Program-made: the position numbers and the translations under genes
NCBI RefSeq assembly: GCF_021800405.1
Contig: NZ_CP084550.1
Span: 3,286,001-3,350,000, forward strand
Direction of reading: 5' to 3'
Source: Arthrobacter sp. FW306-07-I
GTDB taxonomy: Bacteria > Actinomycetota > Actinomycetes > Actinomycetales > Micrococcaceae
DNA: 64,000 nt
In this document: piece by piece, positions 51,739-60,449 of the stretch
Layout of the letters: every line of letters starts with the position of its first letter
How positions within the stretch are numbered: position 1 is the first letter of the stretch
The notes under the pieces: generated by a model
The model's database searches: none
What the model saw: the letters and a program-made list of their open reading frames with translations, nothing else
What the model was told of the DNA's origin: nothing

Positions 51739-52263
51739 TCAGTGCGAGGACCGGGACCTTGCCGCATCATCCTCAGGCGCCCGGCCCTGCGCCCGCCGGA
51801 GCCGGTACTCACGCCAGGTAATCCACACGATGAAGATGTCGAATGCCGTGAGGAGCACCATGCCCCACGAGAAAGACACGGAGATCCGGTACAGCTGGTA
51901 GGCGATGAAGACCAGCAGGAAGGCGATCATCCAGGGGTAGGCCCACAGCTTTTCCTTCAGGACGGCCCACACCAGGACGATTTTCACCACGCCGTGCAGA
52001 AGGAGGTAGGCAGCGCCAAACAACGACGCCGACCCCGAAAGGTTGGCGGTCATGTGCAGCACGCTGTTGGCCACGAAGTCCCGGGGATCCTGGGCAAGTT
52101 CATGCTGGGTGAGGAACCGGGCCACCTCGCCGATCTGCGCCGGCGTGACCAGCAAAAGGAGAATGCCGCCGATCAGTTCCAGGACTCCGTCCAACCCTTT
52201 GAGGAGCAGGGAGATGCGGAAGGTCCTGTCGAGCACGGTTGTTCCCGACTGCGCCTTTTCCAT
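51739..52263 (-). CDS. DUF2127-family membrane protein
   Basis: A 174-residue protein with four predicted helices. The start TFRISLLLKGLDGVLELIGG and the central YLLLHGVVKIVLVWAVL match the DUF2127 family. Its role is unknown; members are common in environmental bacteria. The ATG at 52263 begins shortly after the end of the penicillin-binding-protein gene on the same strand (53 bases), so it may be co-transcribed. The C-terminal tail is basic and acidic (ARSRSSH). Confidence 0.82.
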   Translation of the reverse strand: MEKAQSGTTVLDRTFRISLLLKGLDGVLELIGGILLLLVTPAQIGEVARFLTQHELAQDPRDFVANSVLHMTANLSGSASLFGAAYLLLHGVVKIVLVWAVLKEKLWAYPWMIAFLLVFIAYQLYRISVSFSWGMVLLTAFDIFIVWITWREYRLRRAQGRAPEDDAARSRSSH

Positions 52264-52316
52264 TGGTGGTCCCTTCCGAACCCTGCGGCGATCCCCAGGG
52301 GCCCAAACGTCCCGGA

Positions 52317-54527
52317 TCAGTTGCTTTTGGTCCGTTGTCCCGCGGGGTCGCTGATGAGGTCCTGTGGCGGCGAGTCGAAGTTTCCGTGATCGTAGAGGCC
52401 CACTACGCCCTGCATGTACTGCGCCCATTGCGGCCCGGCGATAAATGCTCCGTCCACCGCGGGATAGAACTTGCCGTTGACAGTGATGTTGCGGCCCAGC
52501 CGGCCCGGGCCGCCATTGAACGGATCGCCGAAGAAGGATGCCGTCGCCAGACCTTTCGTGTAGCCCACCACCCAGGTCTGGTTGTTCCATTCATTCGTGC
52601 CGGTCTTGGCAGCATCCGGCACCCCGAGTTTCTGCGGAATCAGCAAACCGGAACCTTTGGTGAGGACGTCCTGGAGAACGTTGGTGACGGCCTTCGCAAC
52701 ATCCGGCTTCAGCGCCCCAGCCTGGCACGAGGACGTTTGTCCGCCGATCTTCTTGCCCTGGGCGTCGTCCACTTCCGTGATGGAGATGGGAGTGCAGTAG
52801 GTGCCGTTGGCCGCAAAGGTCGCGAAGGCGTTCGCCATGGTCAAGGGTGCCACATTTTGGCTGCCCAGGATGTTCCCCAGGGTTGAGAGATCGATCTTTT
52901 CGTCTTTTCCGCTGCCCAGGTGCAGGCCGATGGCATCCGCGGCGCGCTGGACGTCGCAGAAGTCATTGAGCCCGGCCAGCGAGGCAAACGTGGCTGTGTT
53001 GATCGACTGGTAGATGCCCTCGCGGACCGTCATGGGCCGGTACCAGTTGGGCTCATCGTTCTGCAGGTCCGAAGACTGCGGCACCGTGCTGTCGAACCAG
53101 CCCTGCACGGGGTGGCAGGTTGTCTTCCAGGGGTAGTAGATGCCGTAGCGCCGCTTGGAGGCGTCGACGATCTGGTTTGTCGATTTACCCTCGCCAAGCC
53201 AGGCCGCCAGGGTCACCGGCTTCATAGTGGAGCCGGGCTGCATTCCGCCCACACCACCCAGGCTGTTCCCGGCCGCGTCGCTGCCGTCCACGTTGAAGTT
53301 GTAGTCAGAGACGAACCCCGCGCCTTGCCCGGGCAGCTTCCGTGAATTCTGCGCCATGGACAGGACTTTTCCGGTGCCCGGTTCGATGGTTACCAGCGAG
53401 GCGCCCCACTTGTCCGGGTTGGCGCCGGCAGTGGCGTCCACCTGCGCCTGGGCCGGTCCCTGCAGTCGGGGATCCAGGGTGGTCTTGATGGTCAGGCCGC
53501 CGGCCATGATCTTCTGGTCACGGTCGTCCACCGTGGCGCCGTACGCCGGGTCATTCTCAATCTGGTGGATGACGTAGTCGCAGAAGTATTGCGCCTGGGG
53601 AGCATACGCGCAGCCCTGTTTGGGCGGGTTGAGCTTGAGCTGGATGGGAGTGTTCACGGCGTCGTCGTGTTGCTGCTGCTTGATGTAGCCGTGTTCCAGC
53701 ATCGCATCCAGCACCAGGTCGCGCCGCGACTTGGCGGCCTCGGGGTGGAGGGTGGGGTCGTAGAGCGAAGGACCATTGACCAGGCCGGCGAGCAGTGCCG
53801 CCTGGGGCAGGGTGAGGTCCTTGGCGTCAATGGAGAAGAAGTACTGGCTGGCGGCCTGGATGCCGTATGCGTTGCTATTGAAACCCACCACGTTCAGGTA
53901 CCCGGCCAGGATCTGGTCCTTCGAGTACTTCTCCTCGAGGCCGATGGCGAGCTTCATCTCCTGGATCTTCTGGTTCACGCCCTTCTGCCCGTTGAGCACC
54001 ACCTGGGCGTCCTTGCCCTGGGCGATCAGGTTTTCGTTGAGCATGTTGGTGACGTACTGCTGGGTCAGGGTTGATGCGCCCTGGTGCCCGCCGGCGGCGT
54101 CCACGGCCAGGGCCCGGAAGATGCCTTCGGGATCAATGCCGCCGTGCTGATAGAACCGGTAGTCCTCGATTGCCACGATCGCGTTCTTGATGTTGGGCGA
54201 CATCTGGTCAAGGGAAATCCGCGTCCGGTTCTCGTTGAAAAGGGTGGCGATCTGGGACCCGTCCGCTGCAAGCACACGCGTCATCTGTGCCGGAGGCGCG
54301 GAGAAAACGTCGTTGGGGAGGTTGGTGGTCAGGGCAGCAGATCCGCCCGCTAACGCCGTTTCCGTGACGGCTGCCGCCGGCATCATCAGGCCGGCAACAA
54401 GGGCCCCGCAAAGGGCACTGACTGCAAGGAAGCCCGCGAACCAGCCCAGCGTGATCCCGGCGATGCGCAACGGGTTCCGGCGCCCGGGCGAGTCTGACGT
54501 GGATTGGAAAGAAACTCCCTTGGGCAT
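52317..54527 (-). CDS. Bifunctional penicillin-binding protein (class A)
   Basis: A 736-residue peptidoglycan synthase. One N-terminal membrane helix (about 20-50) is followed by a GT51 transglycosylase domain with AIEDYRFYQHGGID and GASTLTQQYV, and a transpeptidase domain with the three active-site motifs PGSTMKPV (SxxK), SINTA (SxN) and AKTGTNEWN (KTG). It polymerises lipid II and cross-links the chains outside the membrane. It lacks a long cytoplasmic extension. Start ATG at 54527. Bifunctional PBPs are usually present in several copies in actinobacteria; which one this is cannot be told. Confidence 0.93.
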   Translation of the reverse strand: MPKGVSFQSTSDSPGRRNPLRIAGITLGWFAGFLAVSALCGALVAGLMMPAAAVTETALAGGSAALTTNLPNDVFSAPPAQMTRVLAADGSQIATLFNENRTRISLDQMSPNIKNAIVAIEDYRFYQHGGIDPEGIFRALAVDAAGGHQGASTLTQQYVTNMLNENLIAQGKDAQVVLNGQKGVNQKIQEMKLAIGLEEKYSKDQILAGYLNVVGFNSNAYGIQAASQYFFSIDAKDLTLPQAALLAGLVNGPSLYDPTLHPEAAKSRRDLVLDAMLEHGYIKQQQHDDAVNTPIQLKLNPPKQGCAYAPQAQYFCDYVIHQIENDPAYGATVDDRDQKIMAGGLTIKTTLDPRLQGPAQAQVDATAGANPDKWGASLVTIEPGTGKVLSMAQNSRKLPGQGAGFVSDYNFNVDGSDAAGNSLGGVGGMQPGSTMKPVTLAAWLGEGKSTNQIVDASKRRYGIYYPWKTTCHPVQGWFDSTVPQSSDLQNDEPNWYRPMTVREGIYQSINTATFASLAGLNDFCDVQRAADAIGLHLGSGKDEKIDLSTLGNILGSQNVAPLTMANAFATFAANGTYCTPISITEVDDAQGKKIGGQTSSCQAGALKPDVAKAVTNVLQDVLTKGSGLLIPQKLGVPDAAKTGTNEWNNQTWVVGYTKGLATASFFGDPFNGGPGRLGRNITVNGKFYPAVDGAFIAGPQWAQYMQGVVGLYDHGNFDSPPQDLISDPAGQRTKSN

Positions 54528-54747
54528 GCGTGTCTCCGGTTCTCGGCATCGTATTCCTGCAGTGGTCGCAACCGGCCCTCACCCTACTCTTCAAGTCTGG
54601 GGCGCTCCTGAACGGTGCACCGGGAGCACAGTTTGCGTCACGGCCAGCGGGGCCGTTTCGGTGAAGAGGCGCCCCGATTAACGGGCACCTCGGGCCCTTG
54701 CCTAGAGTGGATACCGGCAAGATCGAGCTGGAAGGGTGGCGTATGGC

Positions 54748-55332
54748 ATGAGTGCCCCGTTGCGCTTCCCCCGCGCCATGGCTGTTACGACGGCGATGGT
54801 CGCCTTGGCTGCCGGCGCACACGTCATGGCGGGCGGTGCGCTGCCCCACCCCGTAATCTTCTTGGGGCTTGTGGCGCTGGTGCTGGCGCCGGTCATGATC
54901 CTGGCCAGGTTCAAAGTGGCCGCGCCCGCCATGGCCGGGCTCCTGGTGGCCAGCCAGTTGATCCTTCATGAGGCCTTCAACGCCCTGTCCACGCCCGCAG
55001 GCTTCCAGCACGTTGCTGTCGGCCACCTCCACGGCCCCGGATCCGTATTGCCCGCATCGGCATTCACCCCGGACTACGCCGTTCCGAACACACTGATGCT
55101 GGTCCTGCACGCCGCGGCAACACTGGCCACGGCTGTGGTGCTGGCACGGGGCGAGGCAGCCGTCTGGGCACTCGCCGCGTGGCTGCGCCCCATCATCCGG
55201 ATCATCACGCCGGTGGTCATCCCTGACTGGCCGCTCCAACCGGCGCGGCCCGCCGTCGTCGTTCTTTCCCGCTGGCGAAACCTCAGGCTGCCGGCCCGGC
55301 GTGGGCCGCCGCTGGTTCCCACCGCTCCCTGA
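54748..55332 (+). CDS. Membrane protein upstream of the YcnI-CopC module
   Basis: A 194-residue membrane protein with about four helices. It has His residues facing the helices or loops (AGAHVMAGG, GFQHVAVGHLHGPG) that could bind copper. Not a recognised family by eye, but the position 75 bases upstream of YcnI suggests a copper-related role. GAAGGG lies 11 bases before the ATG at 54748; a GTG at 54736 would put the ribosome-binding site too close. Confidence 0.7.
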   Translation: MSAPLRFPRAMAVTTAMVALAAGAHVMAGGALPHPVIFLGLVALVLAPVMILARFKVAAPAMAGLLVASQLILHEAFNALSTPAGFQHVAVGHLHGPGSVLPASAFTPDYAVPNTLMLVLHAAATLATAVVLARGEAAVWALAAWLRPIIRIITPVVIPDWPLQPARPAVVVLSRWRNLRLPARRGPPLVPTAP

Positions 55333-55407
55333 GCGGCACCTCACATCCTGACCCGGGCAATTGCCGCGCCGGGTCCCGCCAGCACGCCCTTTTCCTGAAA
55401 GCACGCA

Positions 55408-56154
55408 ATGAAAACGACACTTCGCCATACCCTGAAAACCCTGACCGCCGCGACCGCAGCAGCGGGAATCATCGCCGCAGGCGCCACCGCCGCATCCGCC
55501 CACGTCAGCGTGGACCCTGACGATACCGGCGCCAACGGCTACTCGCACCTGACGTTCAATGTGCCCAACGAATCCCCCACCGCGAAGACCAGCAAGCTCG
55601 AGGTGAAGCTGCCTGCAGACACCCCCTTCACCTCCGTGTCGGTCAAGCCGGTGGAGGGCTGGAGCGCGCAGGTCATCACCAGCGACCTGCCCAAGCCCGT
55701 CACAGTGGCTGGCACCACGGTGACCAAGGCGCCGAGCTCCGTAGTGTGGACTGCGGATGAGGCGCACCAGTTGGGCCAGAACCAGTACCAGTCGTTCTCC
55801 CTGTCCGTGGGAAGGCTCCCGGCAGCGGGGACCACGGTGACGTTGAAGACGGCGCAGTCCTACACGGACGGCTCCGTAGTGAACTGGGACCAGGAACAGA
55901 CCGAGGGACAGCCCGAGCCCAAACATCCGGCCCCGTCCTTCACCACCACCGCCGAGGACGGCACGACGGCGGCTGCCGCGGCCGGAGGGCCGGCTGCGGA
56001 ACCAGCGGCCCAGGTCTCCCCCGCGTCCAACGATGCCGCTTCCGTCTGGGGAATCGTCCTGGGCGCTGCCGGGCTGGTCCTCGGTGCCACCGCCCTGGCG
56101 GTTGCCCTCGCCGGGCGGCGCACGAAAGGGGCGGTCCGTGAAAGCGCAAAATAA
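55408..56154 (+). CDS. YcnI-family (DUF1775) copper-binding protein
   Basis: A 248-residue exported protein. After a signal peptide ending in AASA, the mature protein starts HVSVDPDDTG, whose N-terminal His is the copper ligand known for YcnI. The beta-sandwich domain includes FTSVSVKPVEGWSAQ and SSVVWTADE, the latter holding the conserved Trp. A Pro/Ala-rich linker and a C-terminal membrane helix anchor it (about 210-235). It probably binds Cu(II) outside the cell for delivery to uptake. It overlaps the copC gene by 17 bases. Confidence 0.9.
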   Translation: MKTTLRHTLKTLTAATAAAGIIAAGATAASAHVSVDPDDTGANGYSHLTFNVPNESPTAKTSKLEVKLPADTPFTSVSVKPVEGWSAQVITSDLPKPVTVAGTTVTKAPSSVVWTADEAHQLGQNQYQSFSLSVGRLPAAGTTVTLKTAQSYTDGSVVNWDQEQTEGQPEPKHPAPSFTTTAEDGTTAAAAAGGPAAEPAAQVSPASNDAASVWGIVLGAAGLVLGATALAVALAGRRTKGAVRESAK

Positions 56155-56749
56155 GGGCCGGGGCTGGCCTGCGCGGCTCCTTCTCACCCTCGCCACAGCT
56201 GCGTTCCTGGTACTACCCTCGGCTGCGGCCCAGGCCCACGACGCCCTCGAATCCAGCGATCCCGCCAACGGCGCCACAATCCAGAGCGTCCCGGCCAAAA
56301 TCGGCCTGACCTTTGACCGCACCCCCATCGCCATCAATTCGATCGTGCGGGTTGAGGACTCCACGGGCACGGACCAGGCAGACGGGGCGGTGGAGATCGT
56401 GGACAACCACGTCACCCAGGCGGTCAAAGCAGGAGCGCCCGCCGGCAAGTACACGGTGGTGTGGCGGGTGGTTTCCTCGGACGGGCACCCCATCGAGGGA
56501 ACCTTCAGCTTCACCGCGAACAGTGCGGGCACGGCGGGCACTGCCGCGGCCGGTACCGCAGGCAGTGGGGGCAGTTCCGGCGCGAGCAGTGACGCGCCCA
56601 CGACGGCGGCGCCCGCCCAGGCAGGCACCGCGGTCGGCCAGGTGCCGTGGGCCCTGGTGGGCGGCATTGCCGGTGTCCTGGTCCTCGCGCTGGTGGTGAC
56701 CGGCATCTTCGTCAGGCGCCGGCTCCAAAATTCCGACCAGGAACAGTAA
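56138..56749 (+). CDS. copC: CopC-family copper-binding protein, membrane-anchored
   Basis: A 203-residue protein. A signal peptide ends near AQA, and the mature domain begins HDALESSDPANG with the N-terminal His ligand. The CopC fold follows, including VVSSDGHPIEGTFSFT with the second copper His. A Gly/Ser/Ala linker leads to one C-terminal membrane helix (WALVGGIAGVLVLALVV). The GTG at 56138 is chosen since it gives a proper signal peptide. With YcnI it forms a copper-binding pair on the outer surface; no CopD gene is fused or adjacent. Confidence 0.9.
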   Translation: MKAQNKGRGWPARLLLTLATAAFLVLPSAAAQAHDALESSDPANGATIQSVPAKIGLTFDRTPIAINSIVRVEDSTGTDQADGAVEIVDNHVTQAVKAGAPAGKYTVVWRVVSSDGHPIEGTFSFTANSAGTAGTAAAGTAGSGGSSGASSDAPTTAAPAQAGTAVGQVPWALVGGIAGVLVLALVVTGIFVRRRLQNSDQEQ

Positions 56750-56785
56750 GCGGTACCAAAGTTGGGTCAACGCCTGGAAGGCGGG

Positions 56786-56827
56786 AACCGGTCACCCTGA
56801 AGCCGAACAGCTGCGGGGTGACCGGTT
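56786..56827 (+). terminator. Terminator after copC
   Basis: AACCGGTCACCC (56786-56797) pairs perfectly with GGGTGACCGGTT (56816-56827), followed by TTTG. It is 37 bases past the copC stop and precedes the convergent hemerythrin gene. Confidence 0.82.
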
Positions 56828-56858
56828 TTGACCGGACTGCGGGCGGACGCGGCCGGCC

Positions 56859-57371
56859 CTATTCGTGCTCGTGGACGTACTCGTCGGGATCGATGTCCCG
56901 GGGTTCGATGCCGCCGGCGTGGGCTGACTCGAAAATGCTGAATGACAGTCCAAGCCGGTGGCGCAGTTCCAGGGAAGCGTGCTGCCGGAAGTCGGTCAAA
57001 CCTTCGCGTTCTTCCTCTGCCATATGGTCGCCGTTGGCTTCATTGAGCTTTGACAGCGCCTCCCACCACTCCGGTGCCCCTGCCCGGTGGTCGGAGACAT
57101 CACGGATGGCGTCCCGGATTTCATTGTGGTCGTGGATCGCGTCGGTGGTTTCGTCCCCGGCGGAGTCCTTTCCGCCTGCCCCTGTCCCCAGTTCCATCAA
57201 GGCCGGGTAGAACAGTTCCTCTTCTGCCTTGGCATGTACTTCCAGCAGGATGCGGAGCTGATTCCACACGGGTTCCAGGTCTGAAGTTTCGCACTCATGC
57301 ATTTCGTCGAGCAGGGCGAACCGCCGCCGCTGCTCGTGGTGGTCATTCAAAATCACTTCAACGATGTCCAT
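56859..57371 (-). CDS. Hemerythrin-domain protein
   Basis: A 170-residue four-helix protein of the hemerythrin HHE family. Iron-binding candidates are in LNDHHEQRRRF (about 11-12), EVHAKAEEELFYP (H46, E50), DAIHDHNEIRDA and DHMAEEER. It probably binds a di-iron site that senses or stores oxygen or nitric oxide. The ATG at 57371 is preceded by AAAGG; longer frames read into low-complexity sequence. It lies 110 bases downstream of a small membrane-protein gene on the same strand. Confidence 0.87.
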   Translation of the reverse strand: MDIVEVILNDHHEQRRRFALLDEMHECETSDLEPVWNQLRILLEVHAKAEEELFYPALMELGTGAGGKDSAGDETTDAIHDHNEIRDAIRDVSDHRAGAPEWWEALSKLNEANGDHMAEEEREGLTDFRQHASLELRHRLGLSFSIFESAHAGGIEPRDIDPDEYVHEHE

Positions 57372-57481
57372 GGTGGACCTTTCGGCAGGTTCAGCGCGCC
57401 CGGGTGAGCCACCAGCCCATCCTTGCAGATGCCCCAACATGGCGTACGTGCGGCGCCGTTCCAGCTCGTTTAAGGGCCGGT

Positions 57482-57826
57482 TCAGGCAGCGGAACGCCGG
57501 ATGATGACGATCCGCGCCGCAACCCCGGCGATAACAAGAGCGATTCCCAACGCCAGGAGGATCCACACGGGCACGGAATCGGCATCAATGCTGCGGTAGC
57601 AGGCAGCGGCCGCCCCGCCGCCGCCCTGCTGCTGGTCCAGCAGTTCAGCTGCCCGGCTGTTCGGGGCCAACGGGCTGCCGCAGAGAGGACCCGCCGGCTG
57701 CAGCCCGATGACGAAACCCAGAATGTACACGTCCAGTCCGGCGGCGGCGATCCACATCCACATGCGCCGCTGCCAAAGCCCCTGTTTGCCGGGGGTAACG
57801 GGTCTCGCCAGAGAATCATGCGCCAT
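57482..57826 (-). CDS. Small membrane protein with two helices
   Basis: A 114-residue protein with helices at about 22-43 (MWMWIAAAGLDVYILGFVIG) and 87-107 (VPVWILLALGIALVIAGVAA). The loop between contains two Cys (GPLCGSPLAP, ACYRSIDADSV) which may form a disulfide outside the membrane. Family unknown. Confidence 0.65.
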   Translation of the reverse strand: MAHDSLARPVTPGKQGLWQRRMWMWIAAAGLDVYILGFVIGLQPAGPLCGSPLAPNSRAAELLDQQQGGGGAAAACYRSIDADSVPVWILLALGIALVIAGVAARIVIIRRSAA

Positions 57827-57973
57827 TGTCCGAGCATAATCCGCACCCCAGACAGAGGTAAGGACCGGACAAGAACCACGGCGTTTTCAGCTTTTCCCCA
57901 GCCTTGGCTCCTACAGTGAACCCGTGCCCGGTCACTGGTTCGGCACGCATGCGCAAATTCGGAAGGACACAAC

Positions 57974-58705
57974 GTGGTGAAGCCATCAATTCCGTCAATG
58001 AAATCCCGCATCGGAGTCGGGGCGGCGGCAGTCCTCGCCGCGGGTGCCATGGCCGCCGCAGGCGTCGGTGCTGCGTCCGCCTCCCCCACGTCAACCCTCA
58101 CGTCAACAGCCTCCCCCGCTGCGGCCGCCAAGGCTCACACGCCAAAGGGCTCGGGAGGCCTGGAGGCCTTCCTCAGCCTGAAGGCGGACAGCCCGCAGTC
58201 CGCCGGCGACCGTGCGGCAAAGGCCGCCACCGCCTTGGTGAACCACCCCCAGCTTTTCGCAAAGCTCCCCGCCGCCCTCCAGGCGGACGTGACCACCCTC
58301 AAGGACGCCCCCGCGGCCGACCGGGTGAAGGACGCCTACAAGATCAAGACCACTGCCCTGTCCGGCGGGTACGGCACCGAAATCCAGAAGCGCGCCGACG
58401 CGGCGGAGAAGGCCGCCACCAGCCTGGCCGGGCTTCGCCAGGAGCTGCGCACCGCGTTCAGCTCGGGCAACCCGGGCGCCGGGCTCCAGCAGGTGGCCAG
58501 CCAGCTCATCGGCCACCCGAAACTGTTCGCCAAGCTCCCCGCAAATCTCCAGACGGATCTGACGGCACTTAAGAACGCCGCCCCCGCTGATCTGGATGCG
58601 CAGGCGAACAAGATCAAGGACACCGCAGTCAACGGCGGCTACGGCACCAAGGTCCAGAAAATGGCGGAAGCGCTGGCCAAGAAGGCTGCGGCCCCCAACA
58701 CCTAA
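57974..58705 (+). CDS. Secreted protein with an internal duplication
   Basis: A 243-residue exported protein with a signal peptide (cleavage near ASA-SP). Two similar segments span about 83-142 and 173-232. Each contains HP(Q/K)LFAKLPA, then LQ-(A/T)-D-(V/L)-T-(T/A)-LK and GGYGT-(E/K)-(I/V)-QK. The 90-residue offset suggests duplication of a helical module. The composition is Ala/Lys-rich, with no membrane anchor, so it is predicted to be soluble outside the cell. GGAAGG precedes the GTG by 8 bases. Family not recognised. Confidence 0.75.
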   Translation: MVKPSIPSMKSRIGVGAAAVLAAGAMAAAGVGAASASPTSTLTSTASPAAAAKAHTPKGSGGLEAFLSLKADSPQSAGDRAAKAATALVNHPQLFAKLPAALQADVTTLKDAPAADRVKDAYKIKTTALSGGYGTEIQKRADAAEKAATSLAGLRQELRTAFSSGNPGAGLQQVASQLIGHPKLFAKLPANLQTDLTALKNAAPADLDAQANKIKDTAVNGGYGTKVQKMAEALAKKAAAPNT

Positions 58706-58757
58706 GCACCGTCAGGTACTAACCGGCACCAGATTCCCCGGTCACAGGCAGGACAAA

Positions 58758-58890
58758 AGTACGACGGCGGCCCGCACCTGCGCTTTCGACGCGCCAATGC
58801 GATTCCGCTGCGCAGATTCCTTCTCGCAGCCCGCATTTGGGGTGCGCAAAGGAAGGTGCGCCGCGAAGATGGAGAAGCGAGTCGAGGAGA
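58758..58890. repeat. Palindromic intergenic repeat, copy A
   Basis: It begins AGTACGACGGCGGC, then CGCACCTGCGCTTTCGACGC. The core has GCGCAGATTCCTTCTCGCA, CATTTGGGG, and an imperfect complement GCGCAAAGGAAGGTGCGC, then a region ending GAGTCGAGG. The same order of motifs occurs at 60450 and 61592. It lies between the secreted-protein gene and the gene tail before the acetamidase gene. Confidence 0.75.
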
Positions 58891-58936
58891 GCCCTGGTGC
58901 TGCCCGAACTTCCCGAGATCTTCCGGGCGCGAGGAC

Positions 58937-59056
58937 CAAAATACTATCGTGGGGATCGCCGTCGCCGTCGTCCTGTTCAAGACCGGGCGCATGGGTAAGA
59001 AGGAAGTACCAATTACGACGGCGGCAGGGGAACCTGAAGCAGCGGAGGTTCAGTAA
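58937..59056 (+). pseudogene. Possible 3' remnant of a membrane transporter gene
   Basis: A frame just upstream of the acetamidase gene encodes one hydrophobic segment followed by a polar tail: TIVGIAVAVVLFKTGRMGKK, then EVPITTAAGEPEAAEVQ and a stop 2 bases before the acetamidase ATG. This resembles the last helix and C terminus of a permease. The sequence upstream of the hydrophobic segment is repeat copy A, so the rest of the gene seems to be gone. It could instead be a short independent frame. Confidence 0.35.
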
Positions 59057-59058
59057 AG

Positions 59059-60066
59059 ATGGTTGTCCACAAACTCGCGCCCCAGCCAGGCGAATACTCG
59101 TACGTGTTCGGCGGCCGGGAGCCGATGATCAGCATCAAGCCCGGCGACATTGTGGAGGTCAGCACCGAGGACTGCTTCGGCGGCCGGGTCACCTCCCCTG
59201 ACCAGCTGCCCAGCGAAGTGGTGCCCTTCAACGAGATGAATCCTGTCTCGGGGCCGATCGAGGTGGCGGGCGCGGAACCCGGCGACATGCTGGCCGTCCA
59301 TTTCGTCTCCATCGTGCCGGCCCGAAAGTACGCGGTGTCCTGCGTGCTTCCGCAGTTCGGCGCCCTGACGGGAACGCGCGAGACGGCCACGCTCAACGAG
59401 TCGCTGGAGGAACGCGTCTGGTTCTACGACATCGACCTGGAGAACTGGACCGCCTCGTTCAAGGCGCGGAACTCCGACTTCCGGCTTCAGTTGCCGCTGG
59501 ATCCCATGCACGGCACCGTGGGTGTGGCCCCTGCCGGCGGCGAAGTCCGGCTGGTCATGACGCCGTCCACGCACGGCGGGAACATGGACACCCCGGAAGC
59601 CCGCACCGGGACCACGCTGTACCTGCCGGTCAACGTGGCCGGGGCCATGCTCTCCCTCGGTGACGGCCACGCCCGCCAGGGCGAGGGCGAAGTCTGCGGC
59701 ACCGGCCTGGAATCCGCCATGAACTCGGTGATCGCCGTGGACCTGATCAAGGAGGGTGCCGCCGCCTGGCCCCGCCTGGAGAACGACGACTTCATCATGA
59801 GCACCGGTTCCACCCGCCCGCTTGAGGATGCGTACCGGACTAGCCAGAAGGACCTCATCGCCTGGACCTCGGACCTGACCGGAATGGACCTGCTGGACTC
59901 CTACCAGCTGGTCAGCCAGATGGGCCTGGCCCCGGCGGCCAACGTATGCGATCCCAACTACACGATGGTGGCCAAGCTGCCCAAGTGGACGCTCCAGGGC
60001 GCCCAAGCATATGGCGGCGCCCACAGCCGCCTGCGCAAGGCAGCCGAGGACTACACCGCACGGTAG
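59059..60066 (+). CDS. Acetamidase/formamidase-family amidohydrolase
   Basis: A 335-residue cytoplasmic enzyme of the FmdA/AmdA family, which hydrolyses short amides such as acetamide or formamide. Visible features are the early PGDIVEVSTEDCFGG, the central FRLQLPLDPMHGTVGVAPAG and THGGNMDTPEARTGTTLYLP, and GDGHARQGEGEVCGTGLESA, which holds metal-binding and catalytic residues of this fold. GGAGG lies about 12 bases before the ATG. It is followed by a strong terminator. Its 5' side appears to have lost a transporter gene. Confidence 0.9.
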   Translation: MVVHKLAPQPGEYSYVFGGREPMISIKPGDIVEVSTEDCFGGRVTSPDQLPSEVVPFNEMNPVSGPIEVAGAEPGDMLAVHFVSIVPARKYAVSCVLPQFGALTGTRETATLNESLEERVWFYDIDLENWTASFKARNSDFRLQLPLDPMHGTVGVAPAGGEVRLVMTPSTHGGNMDTPEARTGTTLYLPVNVAGAMLSLGDGHARQGEGEVCGTGLESAMNSVIAVDLIKEGAAAWPRLENDDFIMSTGSTRPLEDAYRTSQKDLIAWTSDLTGMDLLDSYQLVSQMGLAPAANVCDPNYTMVAKLPKWTLQGAQAYGGAHSRLRKAAEDYTAR

Positions 60067-60079
60067 AAAACGGCACAAA

Positions 60080-60129
60080 ACAACGGAAGCGCTGCAGGTC
60101 TCTTGCCAGATCTGCAGCGCTTCCGTTGT
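60080..60129 (+). terminator. Terminator after the acetamidase gene
   Basis: ACAACGGAAGCGCTGCAG (60080-60097) pairs perfectly with CTGCAGCGCTTCCGTTGT (60112-60129), an 18-base-pair stem, followed by GTTGGG. It lies 13 bases past the stop. Confidence 0.88.
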
Positions 60130-60320
60130 GTTGGGAACGCCCTCAACGTCTGCCGGCACGAAATTTCGCCGACCTTGATGCAATCTTGATCGAAAGCAAA
60201 CAGGTCCTTGAGGCATTCCCTTCAAAGTGGTGCGTGAAGGACGGGGACGCAACCTTGATGCACCTGGGAACTGGGCCCAGTCAACCCGCGCCTGCATCGG
60301 ATAAAACCGATGGTCTCAGA

Positions 60321-60353
60321 GCCTGGCGGCGCTAAGAAGCGGCGCCGCCAGGC
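60321..60353. other. Hairpin, 12-base-pair stem
   Basis: GCCTGGCGGCGC (60321-60332) and GCGCCGCCAGGC (60342-60353) pair perfectly around a 9-base loop. Confidence 0.6.
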
Positions 60354-60378
60354 AACCACCCCCATTCCACACAGGCCA

Positions 60379-60434
60379 GGGGCCGACGGCGGAGGCAACG
60401 GATCAGCGTCGATCCGAAAAAAGCCGTCGGCCCC
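60379..60434. other. Hairpin, 12-base-pair stem with inner stem
   Basis: GGGGCCGACGGC (60379-60390) pairs perfectly with GCCGTCGGCCCC (60423-60434). The loop carries a second small stem, CGGATC with GATCCG. Confidence 0.6.
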
Positions 60435-60449
60435 CACATCCCTCAAAGA

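Noticed and set aside
54208..56706. Open frame of 832 codons on the minus strand across the PBP, membrane protein, YcnI and CopC genes
   Set aside because: It lies antisense or out of frame to well-supported genes on both strands and has no recognisable domain.
60178..60335. Short frame encoding DAILIESKQVLEAFPSKWCV
   Set aside because: It has no start codon with a ribosome-binding site and ends in a hairpin arm; not enough to call a gene.
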